Positions 1-13,700 of a DNA stretch of 64,000 nucleotides are shown piece by piece; the first letter of the stretch is position 1, and every line of letters begins with the position of its first letter. This stretch comes from Amoebophrya sp. A120 (taxonomy: Eukaryota > Sar > Dinophyceae > Syndiniales > Amoebophryaceae). A program made the translations under genes and the position numbers. Under the pieces are notes generated by a model. The model had not been told where the DNA came from. It made no database searches and saw only the letters and a program-made list of their open reading frames with translations. Location: contig CAJINV010000011.1 in the NCBI GenBank assembly GCA_905178155.1, positions 1,015,982-1,079,981 of the forward strand. The letters run 5' to 3'.

Positions 1-462
1 CTCAAAAGGTCCGATTTCCCGGCTGTGACAGAGTAAATCTCGGGCGCACGAGTCCTGGCCCCGGTCAGTTCCGAAACTGGCAGCCATCAGCAAGGAGGTA
101 GGGGCTATTAAGCGTTTTGTTCCTGGTGACAAAAAATGCACAAGTAGATACTGAGTTTGTTTTAAGTACTCGTTCCTTCGCTGCGGCAGCATGCCTGATG
201 GTCGTGATCAGACACTAGAACTCCTCTTCCTTCATTTTTAACCAGGTGTGCCTTCCCCCGTTCCCTGCGTAAGCCGCTGTACGATTCGGGATCCGTGGAA
301 GCCTCCGTCGGCCCGGGCAGTTACACCATCGATTCGGTCCTGCGAAAAACCAGCCACGGGTTCGGGAAACCCTCGGTGTCAGCAAGATTGAGTTGGAAAA
401 AGAACTCGATCACGATGTCGAATTGGTGCCGACTCGGGATGGCGTACCGGGAAAGATCGTAG
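1..462 (+). CDS. Sperm-tail PG-rich (STPGR/SHIPPO-like) repeat protein, 3' end
   Basis: Partial gene entering from the left edge. Two exons join in frame: 3-97 and 246-462, with a GT-AG intron at 98-245 (donor gtaggg, acceptor ttaaccag); the stop TAG is at 460-462. The deduced C-terminus has two proline-glycine motifs, SPGPGQF in the first exon and VGPGSYTIDS followed by HGFGKPS in the second. These resemble the PGPGxY...F pattern of STPGR repeats, found in axonemal and microtubule-associated proteins. If the family call is right, the protein probably belongs to the flagellum or cortical microtubules, which fits a cell with a flagellated dispersal stage. Only two degenerate repeats are visible, so the family call is moderate. 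The intron and frame are well supported because both frames stay open only with this join. Confidence 0.5.
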
Positions 463-1770
463 GGATAATATACAGTTTTTCGCTTGGTAGCATTCGCAGC
501 ATGACTTGACCCAAAATTAAACGACGTCAAAAACCAATAGATTAGTAGCCCACAAATTTTCATTTTGTCATTGCCAAACGAAACTTTGTCATTTCAGTTT
601 ACTGCCAAATTAACGCAAATCACGAAGAACATCAGCATACTGTAAGATTTACTACTATAAGGTCAACAGAATAGAAACTTGCAGATTTTGATCAGAATAA
701 ATCCGTCTGACAAGTTGTAGAGTTTAGACAGGAGTAGTTGTTTCAAATGCTAATGCACCTTGTAACTGTATCCGAAAATTGTCCGACAATGAACATTGTA
801 ATATTTGTCGATTTAGACTGTATGATCACGACTCATTTCGTCCTCTAACGTACATCATCTTGAGAACCAAAAATTGCATGAAAGGAAGAGACACATCATA
901 TGCATGATGAAATTAAGACAGAAACAAAAAACTTGTATCCACCTGGTCATCGTCATGGCGACAAGAAATTGAAATAAGTAAGTCTACAAAGGAAACGCAC
1001 GTGCTGGTGCAGCTCCGTCGCTCGTCTCATCGTTGTCTCGTGTGTTGGTTAGTTTGGTTTTTTGTTGAAGGCGAAGATCATTCTGATCCTACTGCTGCTT
1101 TCTTTCGAGGAGGTTCGTAGTTTTGCATCGGTCCATTTCCCACTTCCTTGCTTCGTTTGCTTTTCGTGTGGAAGTTTTTTTTAGCTCAATTAAGTTTATC
1201 ACAAGCAGGATCAGACGCTCTCGTTCAACGATCCTCACGTTTAAACGGTTCCGGTTCCCATGTGCCAATGACAATCACTTACATGATGATGATCTCAGCT
1301 TCTCGAAAAATAAGACGCTGTACAACTCGTAATACTAATATTGATTCGTGATCGTGACTACAGGTGAGGTCGTGTCTGTTTCTTCGTATGCTTTTCGTGA
1401 CGAGAGGTTTTTTCTTCTGATCAATCTTTCTTGGAACGAGGTTGCTATTGTTTCATTTTGCTCAGCCATGAATTTCCGTTTGGTTTCGTTTGTGTAACAA
1501 ACAAAAAGACTCCCATGTCATCACTAGAAGAATTGTTTCAGCTGCTCCCGTCGTTTCGCCGAAAAGCAAAGAGGAGCGACAGCATCTACTTCCCGCCAGG
1601 AAGCGGAACGAGCAGGGCCGTTTTTGCTTCAAGCCGTGGAAGAAGCAGGACTAGCCACGTTTGAGTTTGTCAACTATACTAGGTGCCGTCCTGGTTGCCC
1701 GTTCTCAGCTTCCAGAAGAGGTTCTACGATCCATTTGGACAACCTGTAGTTCTATCGTCGAACCAACACC
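463..1770. other. Intergenic region and 5' leader of the giant gene
   Basis: About 1.3 kb, AT-rich, without a convincing coding frame. Several short overlapping open frames exist but none joins to a neighbour. No introner-like inverted repeat is seen here. The ATG at 1771 is preceded in frame by a stop (TAG at 1747-1749), which supports it as the start of the downstream gene. Confidence 0.5.
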
Positions 1771-4700
1771 ATGGCGCGCGGCGGAGGTGGCAACAACAAC
1801 CGTGGTTCCGGCGGCTCGGACCAGACGCATGCGCCGCCGGATATGAAGAGCTTCCAGAATACCGCCATGGACCTGTTTCAACAACCCACTGGATTGGGCA
1901 GGACCGGGTCCCGCAAAGGCTCGAAGGAGAGCAAGCAGGCGGCGCGGAAGAAGCTGCAGGGCTTGCACGCAGCCCGGACGAACTACAAAAACCCGCAGAA
2001 GATCGCGCTGAGTATAGGTGGAGTGGTGTTGGCGGTTATGATCTTGGTCATTATCATGGACAAGCTGATGCCACCGAAGAACTTGGGGGGAAAAAACAAC
2101 CGAGGCAACTACAAGGACCGGGAGATGGGCGGTGGTTCTTCTGGAGGTGCGAATGGTAAATCCGGGACAACGGGACAAGGAACAGGAGGCGGAAGTGCGA
2201 ATAAGGACGGAGCCCAAGGCGGAACTTCTGGACAGCCAGGGGGTGATAAGAACGGGGCTCAGGGCGGAAAAGACGGATCAGGGACAACGGGAAGCGGGCC
2301 ATCTAAGGGCGATCAGACTTCCACTTCGAGTGGCTCTGGAGGCAGTTCTTTGGGAAGTAAGCAACAAGACAAGTCATCCGGCAGCTTCGATTCAGCCTCG
2401 AAGAAAAGCAGTGACTTCAGCGACGAAAATAAGGGACTGTCCTCCGCTGGGCAGGAAACACGCACCAGAACAGCGAAAGGGGACAATAATAGTCTTGACG
2501 ATGACCACAAGCTCTTTGACAGCGACGAGGACCTTGACGAACACGCGTCCAAAAACCGGACGAAAAAGGGCGAGAAGCTGCTCGCAGCAGACGACTCGGC
2601 GGTGACGTTACGGAAGTTGCGGATCCGGGCTGCGCGCGAGTTAGGTCCTTCTCGGAGGCAATTGTCAAAATTGAAAAATCTGTTGAAGGAGAAACTGACC
2701 ACGGAGAAACAGTGGGCGAACTTAGCAAAAGCGTGGATAAAGGGCGACTTTCTGGAGGACGATGCTGTTGTGGATCCGGTTTTTCGGATGCATTATGGGG
2801 ACAGCAATAGGAAATATGGTAGAATTGTGGAACAAGATCAACATCAAACTACTAGTGCAGATCAACACGAACCACGTCCTTACGTTTACAACGTGAGCAA
2901 AAACCACACGAGATTGATCCTGGCGATGGGTGGACAAATGTCGGAGCGGCGGTACTTGCACGATAAGTCGATGTTCACGCATAATTCCATCCAGCACTTT
3001 GGTGCGGTGATGGCGTTTTCCGAGTATTCGTGGCGGGAAAGGTTGCAGATTGACGAGGCGGAGGACGATGGCGCGAACCGAACCTTTTTGCAGTCCGCAG
3101 CAACATTGCAAACAAATTTTGATATTAGCACAAAAAAATCCAGTACTGCCACTTCTGTGGAATTCGACGCGGACGGAAACCGCCACGAAGTTGTACCGGA
3201 ACAAATCGAAGATACTGCGAGAACAGCATCAACATCAAAAAAAGAACAAGAAGAACAGCAAACGCAAACGAAAGTCTTCCAAGAAGTCGTGCGACTTTTC
3301 TCGACCGACCCAACAAAAACCGACGTGAAGCCGCTCGCGCTGGTCACAGTCCGGGGGAGGAAGCAAATCCGCCCTGACCCGCGGTTTTTCAGCGAAAATT
3401 TGCTGTACAACCGGGAAAAGCTGAAAAGCTGGCACACTGTCGAATTGGCGAGCCTGTTCACGAAGCGGATTCTCTCGCTCTTTGGGTGGAAATCGGAATT
3501 AGAGAAGGAAACTTTTTTCCACGAGGTCAACCGCCGAGCAGTGGATTTGATGGTGGAAAAAACCGGGGAAGCTGCCTGGAAAGCCGACGTACCCAGTGAC
3601 GAACAATTGGACATGCGGACGCTCAAGATGCGAATGAAGTATTTGTGTTAATATTACTTGCGATAGTACATAAAGGAATTCGAATTGCGGGCACTAGTCC
3701 TATTGACTATCAGATTTGATGTGATATAAAATTTTCAACGGTGAAGTTATTCAATATGATATCACTTCAGGTACACGAAGCAGATCTCTAGTCCCCGCGC
3801 CGATCTCCTCTTTGCTCTCCAAGCCGCTTCCTCCCGCGAACGGCGTTTTCTCCATTGGGCAACGAAAATCAACGGCACCTGGGATTTATGCACTGCAAAA
3901 GCATTGCACTTCTAGTTCTAGTACAAATTGCATGACAAATATATTTGAAGAAGACAAGCGCAATTTGTCATGCTGCATAAGGTAGAAACTTAGATTTGTC
4001 ATGCGTGGCTGCAGTTTATACGAGACGAGCGCGATACTTCTGCACAGCATAGGATTTTCTCCCAACTGACGATCCGAACGATGAGGTTTTATCAAGTGTA
4101 AAAATGTCTGGGTCTGGAAGGATGCGAACTCGTGATGCGTGTTGCGGATCATACAAAAATCTGTGTTGCATGACTTGCAAAAGGTCCCCATTTCTGGCCA
4201 TGCTGAGAGGGCATTTCTCATGCAGTATAGGCATCACCAAGGGGCTGCAGAACCTGTGATGCTAGGCCCTGCATTCCAGACTTGCTGGAACTTGGAAAAG
4301 CTGCATGACAAATCTCGGAATCTTCCAGACCCAGACACTTTTACATTGGATAGTTCCTGGACTACCGCAACGCACACGACCTCTTCCGGCAGCTGGTGCC
4401 AGACATCTGGCAACACGACACCCAAGTGCCGGAGAAAAGTCGGTCCACCGTGGGTTTGGGGTTGTCGGATAACCGTCCGATGCCCCAGAAGTGGCAATCC
4501 GCGGGGTTCACCAGCCCGTTCATGCAGCCGCACAACCTGCCCGGGATGTTTCCGTTCTTGACCCAGGGAACCTATGTGCAATCCTTCCCGACGAACGCGA
4601 AAGAAGCGTCGAAGTTGAAAGATGAGGGCATGCCCGCAGTACCGGCTGCTGCAAAGAGTTCTAATACAACTTCTGGAACAAATAAAGCAGACTCAGCACC

Positions 4701-7700
4701 TCCTGCTTCGAAGGATAAAGACAGCACAACAACGTCCACCGGTGGTAGCGCCTCCACTTCTGCCAAGGACGAGGCAGCCGGTTCAACAGATACCAGCTCG
4801 AAAACTATGGAGAACGACGTGCAACTTGGCAGTACCAACAGCACCACTGGCACGGCGACAGAGACCAGCACGATAGGAACTTCTGGCAGCGCCGATCATT
4901 CGAATGCTGTAGCGCCGGCTAGTTCTTCTTCTTCACAAGAGACGGCACCTACAGGAACTGATAGCGGAACATCAACAGATTCGGTTGCTACTACGACTAC
5001 CACCACGACGACCACGGCTCCTCCGAAAACCCGTGCGGAAAAGGTTCAAGAAGAGAAGGCCAAGCTGGCGAGCGTGAAGGAGAAGTTTAAAACCCACCCG
5101 GACCCGTACAGCGAGGCCCACGCGAGCGACTGGCGGTGGAGCTTCATGCGTTTTTTCTTGATGTATTACTACCCGACGCACTTGATGCACAAGTGGAACC
5201 TGCAGAAACAGGCGAACTTTTGCGGAAACTTGTTTTCGTTCTACACGATGATCTGGGACAGATCGATGGACGAAGCGGTCTTGAAGATCCTCTTCGACGA
5301 AGCAACGGCCAACGCGCCGCCGCCGACGGGCTTGCTTTGGTATTTGGAAGAAAAGGAACGGGACGGCTGTTTACCGGCGCAGGTCGAGCAAATGGCGATT
5401 TTGAAGAAGGAGAAAATCGAGGAAATGGAATCGAAAGATTTGCGGAAAAGAACGTTCAAAACGTTCAGAACTTTTGAAAAATTGCGTGAAAAGTTCAGAG
5501 AAAAAGAGAAAGAGAAGAAAAACAAACAGGAAGTAAAACTGAATTTGAAGTCCTGCGGGCTAAAATCCTACGCGGAACGGAAACTACACGGGGAGACGAA
5601 AAGCTGGCAGCCGGAACGGAAGCCGACGAGGGTGAGGAACTTGAGAAGGTGTAGAACCAAGAAAGGAACGAACGTGTTTCACGATTTTTCTCCATCCTCG
5701 AATAATGATCCTAGAAGTAACAAGCACGACAAGGACAACAAACACAGCTCCCAACATCATGTGTGGAAAAAGCATGTTTTATCTAGCCGAGACAATTGGG
5801 ACGCGGTGATTACGAACCTGTGGACGAAGTGCGAGCGGGTGTTGGGGAACCTGCACGAATCTTGGAGGAACCGCGTGAGTTCCGCTTTAGCGGATCACGT
5901 GGAACTGGTGCCTTTGATTCCCACTTCCGCGGCGTTGCATATGGATTGCAAATATGTCTGAGTCTGGAGAAGTGGAACTGGTGATGCGTGTCTTCCATGC
6001 GTGGAAAATCTGTGTTGCATGAACAGCAAAAGTAGAGCAGCTTCCTTTGTCATGCAGAAACGCAATTTGTAATGTGTGCTAGGCATCAAAAGGCGTCGCA
6101 AAAACTTGTCATGCTTGGCTGCCGTTGCAAGAGGAAGCGCTTCAATCATGCGCAATTCAGCATCATAGGTTTGCAGACCCAGAAATACTTATTTGCAATG
6201 CATATTGCAGCAGTCCGAGCAATTGATGTCCTTGCGATTGTGGCTCTCCACCCGGGCGCAAATACCCGAATTGCTATCCTGTGCAAAAGTATCGCACTCG
6301 TACTAGTTCTTCCAGCTATGCATGACAAATCTTCTTCTGAAGGTACAACGGCATGACAAATTCCATTTTTCATGCGGAGCAAATTTGTATATGCATAACT
6401 GCTCCTTAGTCTTAGTGCGATAATTTTGTAATGCATAACTGCCAATGGAGCATTACACGCCAGCCGCGGTGCTGGTTGCCGGCGGGTCCGCAAGCTGGGC
6501 GGAAGAGGGAACGAGCATTGACGATGAAGTAGAAGTTCTTGCAGCAGAAGATCTTCAGGCGGATGAAGATGCTCTGGGTCCTCGTGGTGGCACAAATCGA
6601 AATATTAACCGAAGTAGCACGAAGATGAACAAGAGAACTGCACCAAAGAAGACTAAGAATAAGAAAACTCCATCTTCAACATCCCAGATCCGCTTAGATT
6701 ACCGCAAGCAGCGGCTGTTTGAGGACCTCGTTCTCCGAACAGGTGGCGACTTCCGCTTGAATTTTTTTCACAGCATTCCGGTCCAGGAGGGGATTGAGGC
6801 CGACTCGCAGTTGTTCCGGAGAAGCTTTTTCCCCTACACCATGGACTGGTCGCAAATCGGCCCGCCCTACACGATCGCGCGGGACGGCACCATTGTGCCC
6901 GCCTCGGGCTTGAATTTAGTCCATGGGGAGCGCTACCGGCTGACGACAAGCGGGTCCCGGGTGTCGGACATTTCCTCCGTCTCGACCACTGTTGGGTTAA
7001 GAGGGTATGGGGACATCGAGGATTTGCGGCAAAACGTGGTGCAAAGAGATAAAATCTTCGTCTTCGACGAGTACGCCGACCATTGGCGGAGAATCTTGGC
7101 CTCGATCGAGCAAATGTCGCCGGTCTCGAGGGATCGCTTGTATTTGAAGGAGGACGGGTTGGGGAAGCCGCTCAGTGAGAAGGAAAAAAAGCAAAAAGAG
7201 AAGGAGGACAAGGAAGACTTGGCTATGCGGAAGAAATCGCCGGGGTACCAACTGGCGCAAATGTCCAAAGAGGAACGGGCGGACTTCGGGGTGAAAATGC
7301 GCGCTCTGTCCGAGGACAAGAAGGCGATGGAACTGATAGAAAATTTCCAATTTGCCAGGCAGCAGTCCGCCGAGGAATTGCAGAAGACGGTGATACAGCT
7401 CGCGGAATCCATCGATTCCCACAACGAGAAATTGATTGGCGAGGACTTCGTGAACTTTTTAGACCAGAAGATCGAGCTGAAAGACGGGAAGCTGTTGCAC
7501 GTCACGCAAGAAGAGAAAGACTTCATCGTCAAGGAGTTCCTCGCGGAGATGATGCTGCTCAAGCGGGAACGGAACATGCTCCGAAACTCGATAGATCGGC
7601 CTGGAATGTGGACGGAAGACGGGCAGAAATTCATGGATGAGCTGAAGGGCAAATTTGCGGATCGGGACCGCTCCGACGACCGGGCTCTGGAAAAGTTCAT

Positions 7701-10700
7701 GGAGGTGTGTCCGCACAAGGATTTCCGGCCCTTTTTCGCGTTTCCGAAAGAGTCGAAAATGTTACAAGCGGAGTTTCAGAAATACGACGACAACGTGCGC
7801 AGGAAAACCTCGTGGGGAACATCAGATTTATATCCCACGAAAATAACCCATCCCCATCGTAATTGCTATTTTTTTTGCAAAAAACGCTAAAAAAAATTGA
7901 AAAAAAAACAAAAAAATTGCTACCCATGCGGAAGGGCTTCGTGGTGTTAGCTAGCACGTGACGACTATGACAGAAGCAGCCTGAGACGATTCATCTAGAA
8001 GTGTTTGCTTTGAATTAGCTAGCTCAAGGCATCCCCGGCGAAGCCGCGACAACAAAGCCACCGAAAGATGGGCGTCAGACAGGGAGACAGCGCCGGCTAC
8101 GGATACGCTTTAGGGCCGTCAGGGCCGTTGGTTTGCTTGCTTTTTCCCACATCACCGTCGCCATGTCTGCTTGCCACCACATCGCGACCATAGATGAAAG
8201 CCCGTGACCTGTTTTGTCCGTCGTTTTGGCCTCAATAGGTCGGCGAAAATTACCCATCCGGACAAATTTTTGCGACTTTTGAGCTTTTCGGATTTTTTCC
8301 GCAAATATCTGTTCAAAAAACCGGAAAAAATCAGATTTTTCTTTTTTTTGGCAAATTTCTTCAAAATTCCGAAAATGCAGAAAAATCTATCACGATGGGT
8401 TATTTTCGCCGACCTGTATAGGCAAAAAAGCCTACTTTTTTCGAAAAGTGGTCCGATTTTGATTTATCTGGATGGGTTATTTTCACCCGACCTGAGTCGG
8501 GCAAAAAGTTGCTCTTTTTTTGCTTCAAAGCCGGCTTTTTTGGGAAAAAAAAACTTGGGTTTTCGGGGTATACGGGTCGGCGAAAATAACCCATCCAGAT
8601 GATTTGCAAAGTTTCGCTATTTTACAAAACCCCAAAAAAGGCGAGCAAAAAGCGCGCGCCTGCCCCGACCTGAGTCCGTTGATTTGGCGATTTTTTTTCT
8701 TTCAAAAAAGTAAACACTCTGAGCGACATTTTAGCCGGACTCAGGTCGGGGCAGGCGCGAGCTTTTTGCTCGCCTTTTTTGGGTTTTTGAAAAGTCACGA
8801 AATTTTGCAAATCATCTGGATGGGTTATTTTCGACGACAACGTGCGCAGGAAAACCTCGTGGGGAACATCAGATTTACCGAGTCCGTGGCCGGAGCATGC
8901 GTTGGACGAAAAGTATGCGTCCAGAATGCAGAAGCGCGGGATGCTGAAAGGAGGGGAGGACGGGAATGTTCGAGTTTTCTATCGGGTTATCAAATTTTTG
9001 ATGCAGCGGTACGATCTCAAGCATATGACATACGATTACGGGTATGATCAGGACATTGCGGAGGGGAAAGCAGCATCATCATCATCATCATCCGAAGCAG
9101 GGCAACTGATACTGAACAACACGACTGCAGGAGATGCTGCTACTACCGCCGCGGACAGCAGCGCGCCGGAGCATTCCAAAGGTAAAAGCTTGTGGGGTTG
9201 GGCAGCAGCTTCTGCACCAGGAACAGACCCAGAAGGAGCACATGCCGCAACCGGTGCTCTTGCGGACCACGAAGTCGAGGATAGCGACACCAGTACCACG
9301 AATAAACTGGCGGAACCGAGGCTAAGGGACCAAGTTGCCTTCGACAGGGAAAAGTGGAAAAACGGCCCCAAAGCCCCCTCTGGCGCTGCCCCCGTGCGAG
9401 AAAGTGGGTTAGATCCCTCGGAAAGGGTGCTGGCCTTGGCGATGGACAATCTTTACGTGTCCGACCGCGGTAAGATGGAGCACATCACCCGGGAAATTGT
9501 CCACTTCGCCACGGCTCCGGAGTACGAAAAGTGGCCACAGGCGGCGTTCGTCCGGGATGAGTACCGGCGGAAAAGGCAGAACGTTTTCAAATTCAAGCCG
9601 ACCCCGGATTTTCCGATTTTCAGCACGGAAACGCAGAAAGACCTCCTGGCCCGCTTTGCGGACAAGCGGCAAGAAAGGCTGCACAAGAAGCACCTTCAGC
9701 CCGTTCCTGACGGGGGGAGCACTCCGATGAACTTCAACCTAGACGGGCCAATTGTAACTTCAGACGGGTCCTCCTCCGCGGGGCTATCGACGTCCTCCCC
9801 CATGTACGCGAGCTTATTACTGTCCGCGATTATTGAAGAGCGGGAAAAAATTGTGGAAAAAATGCCGTACATTGAGCGAGCAAGGTTGAACTACGAGAAC
9901 AGTAGAATTAGCCATAACTACCAGAAAGTGAATTCCCAAACGAAGAACAGTCAGGACGACCTGGAATTCGCGCAGGACGGGCAACTACAGTGGCTGTACG
10001 CGATGAAAACCGACAAATCCTGGCAGGCGCAGGTTTCTCTTGCAATCGCGAAGTCCGGAATCGGAAACAAAAACAGGTTTGACCACACGGTGTCCACGAA
10101 ATTCCACCAGTCGAAGTTTTTCGAGAAGTATTTGCGCACGACTCTGTCGAAGTCCCGGCATCGCAAGTGGCGCAAGGATTCTTTGCTGAAAATCTGGCTG
10201 TTTCGGAAAATCCAAAAGGACCGGGACGAGCAGGAATTCGATAGGGTGGAGGGAGATGTTGATCTTCAAGCTTCTTCTACGACAGCAATAGAGGAACAAC
10301 CTGCTGCAAATGCAATTGCAGCAGCTGCGCCATCAACAATAGTACATGAACCAGAGGCAGGGAATTCTACTGACGCAGCAGGAGCTCCTGTCGCGAACAC
10401 GACCACTGAGGACGCTACTAGCGCCGAGATGGACTACGAGAAGAACGAAACAGCTGACACCTTGCCTGCAGCCCCCTCGTCAAATGTCGATGCAACAAAT
10501 GATGAGACAAATGTAGTACCGCAAGAAGAACACTCACCTGCGAGCGCACATCAGAGTAGAAGGATTCCCCGCAAGAAGAACAAGCGCCCCCCCTCCGTTT
10601 CCCGCTTTGCTGATAGAAGACAAAAGTACGAAAAGTACAAAGAGCAGCTGGAAAAAAAGCTGACCAAACTCGGCGCGGTTCGGCAGAAACGCAACCACCG

Positions 10701-13700
10701 ATGGGTGATCCGGCGCATGCGCGAGCTGCAGATGGTGCTTTTTGGCGGTGGTGAGTTCCTCGGGTTTCACAAAAGAGCATCCACGGCAGTTCTCCCCAGA
10801 TTGTGCATCAGCTTGCACGCGTTGGACGGGAGGTTTTTGTTGGACAGTGAGAAGAAGGGAAGCTTCAAAGCGCGATTCCACTTCGAGGGGCTGCTGCAGC
10901 CCGGTCGTGGGGTTTATAACAAATGTGTTGGGATTTTCAGGAAGCAGTACGCGGCTGCGGCGCGGGTAAAGAAGGAACAAGATGAAATCGTCGGGGGTCA
11001 ACAGCAGGACGAGGGTCTTCGCGGTCCTCAAACACAGCATCAAATTCATAGCCCCCCAACCCTTGCAGAGTACAACCAAAACGTAAACAAGTGGGCTGCG
11101 AGCGCGCAGTCCTGGAGCGCTGGCATCGGTGCCCAATCCTCGTCCACCAAGCAGACGTCGCAAAAAAGCCTGTACTTCAACACCCGCACGAAACAGAGCG
11201 ACTTTTTCGTGCCGAAACACCGGGTGACGAAGGATAGGTCCGCGGCTTTTATCTCTACCCAGTTGATGAAAACCTACGCGAATTACTGGGCCTACGCGGA
11301 AGTCGGTCGAAAAATGTTTGCACCGAAGATGCTGCAGCACCACAAGGAAACCGATGAGGTCGATTTGTATATACTCGGCCTCTATGAACTGCAAAAGCAT
11401 CGCACTCGTAGCAATTGCAGTCATGCATTATACAAATCTCCATCCCAGCCCACGGTACAACAGCATGACAAATGGAATTTGTCATGCTGAAGTAAAACTT
11501 GTAATGCAATTGCTACTAGTACGATGCTTTTGCAATGCATAGCCTGCGGTTAGTCCCGTACTCGTCTGTAAAGACCTACCCCGTGGGGATGGGCCGGATG
11601 TACACAATCGACGACGACCGCGACAAGGATGTGAACCTCCCGGCCAAGTCCGCGCGGGAGACAATCAGGAATAAGCAGAAACTGTCCAGAGGGGAGCCGG
11701 GCACGGGGGAGTGGAATCGGAGAATAGACCGGGACCCAGTCGGGCTTTTCGCAACGAGAGAACTCCGGGCGGCGGCGTACCCGAAGTACAACGAAGAATC
11801 CGTCGGGTTGTTCAAGCATTTGAACAACGTGACGGTTACGGCCAAGCAAGCGAGCGTCGTCGTCGCGGGGTCGCAGGCGGTGGAGCAAGAGTCGTTATTC
11901 ACCCAAGCGGATGTGTCAAACACGCAAAGGGTAGCGATCCCGGTGCTGGGTAATAAAGATGTGGTGGACATTCAATACCCGGAATTGACGAAGCAAAGAC
12001 TAAGCCCGGGGTTGTTCAAGAAACCAGTGGAGATGAAAACCATCAACCAGGAGAAGGTTTTGAGCAACGCGAAATTCGAAATCGTGGAAAATTTGAACGC
12101 ACAGCTCCACTACAACGACCACTTGTACAGCTTTTTCACGGAGGAACTGAAGCAAGCAAGCGTTGGGACGAGGTGGGAGAAAAAGACCCCGAGAGTTAGT
12201 CCGAAGGTCGTCGCGTTTTTGCAGCAGCTCGCGGTGAAAGTCGCCTACGGGGGGTCGTGGTTCTACCACCCGATGAAAGTCGCGAGTTTGTACGATATGT
12301 TCATGGATTTAACCTACGGTATTTGCCACGGGTTGCGGCACCAGAGTGTGGAACTGTATCCCGATATGGCGAATCTGTTGTCCGCGAAAAAGACGTACAA
12401 AAGATTTGTGCAGATGGCAAGTCACTACGGGTTCCGACAGAAGCAGCACGAACTGTATTCGCGGCGAGTTACTAGGGCAAGGTGGGAAGAACTACAACGA
12501 CAAAACAGGGTGAAAAACGAAACTGCGTATGCGATGAAATTCTTGGAGCAAAAAGTCGTGGCGGAACAACAAGAAGCAAGGAGAAAGGCCGAATTGACGA
12601 TGCACTCGGAGTCGGTTCCGGTAGTTGTAGAAGCGACGATAAATGATAAAACTGCACCAGTCTTCACTTCTGTGCCGACGGAGCAGGTCGGGGGTAACAG
12701 CACCACTTCTACTAGTACGATGGTACAAGAGCCGGCGGACAAATTCGCAGAAGAGAGCGGAAACAACACAAGCACTGGACGAGCTGCCTATCCCGAAGCG
12801 AATCAAACTGCAGCTGAAGATGTTTCTCGTACTACTGATGCCGACGGTGAGATCATCGTGGATAGAAAAAATGCTTCTAACAATGACACCACAACAAGTG
12901 ACAAAATCTTGTGGTGGAGTCCACCGGCTGCATCTCCGTCGAATAAAGAAGCCCGTCAAGTTGAAGATGCTCCTACCTCCCCCCCGCCCGCGCTGTTTTC
13001 CGAGGTGCATAGAACAAGTGCTGCCAAAGACCTGCGCAGCAAAAATCGGGATGTTGACAACGATCCAAATAATTCCGATCTCCCGCACAACCGAAATCGG
13101 GAAGAACCGACCCTCCTGACTAGCCGGGACGCCGAGACGGCGGTGATCAGCAAAAAATACTACACCTTCGGCCTCCACCCTGCGGACAAGAAGTTGGTGT
13201 TACTTTCCTTGGAAGTGTCCGACGACGAGGCAAAAATTCCCTACTGGGAGGTGCGCGACGACGTCGCTTTGTTCGCCCGGATGAAGGGAAAATACGCGTA
13301 CAATTGGGACTATGACAGTGCGCAACTCCCCCTCTCCCTCATTTGCATGGCATGAGCAGCAACACAAGTCAAGGCATAACTGCAGCTTTTGCATGACAAA
13401 TTCGCGACCGATTATAGTGCTGTTTCGGCTTCCGGAATCTGTCATGCAAGTTGTAGTGACAAAGGGGAAAAAGTGGATTTGGTATTCTGCATGACAAATG
13501 AGGGGAAGGGGGAGCTGTGCACTGTCATAGGGACGAAAAATATGACACGGACGACGCGATTTTTCTGCGCAATCCGCATCTGGACTTGGAAAAATTGGCA
13601 GCGACTACCACGTTCACCACGAAAGAACAGGATTTTTTGCAAGCTGCCGGGGAAAACAAGAAAAGCGCAGCAGCTTCTGCTGGTACTACCGTACAGGGCT

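Larger units (their letters stand above)
7785..8877 (+). repeat. 46-bp exon duplication flanking a 1-kb insert
   Basis: The 46 bases at 7785-7830 recur exactly at 8832-8877. Both encode DDNVRRKTSWGTSDL in the frame of the giant gene. Keeping one copy and skipping 7831-8877 restores a continuous frame (SDL-PSPWPEH). The duplication is about nine times longer than the ~5-bp repeats at ordinary introners. Confidence 0.85.

Noticed and set aside
321-563. 80-aa open frame on the - strand with a signal-peptide-like N-terminus
   Set aside because: It is antisense to the better supported last exon of the PG-rich repeat gene, which joins in frame across a GT-AG intron; the hydrophobic start is probably chance.
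1705-3626. Long - strand open frames opposite the first exon of the giant gene
   Set aside because: They mirror GC-rich coding sequence and have Ser/Arg-rich composition typical of antisense shadows.
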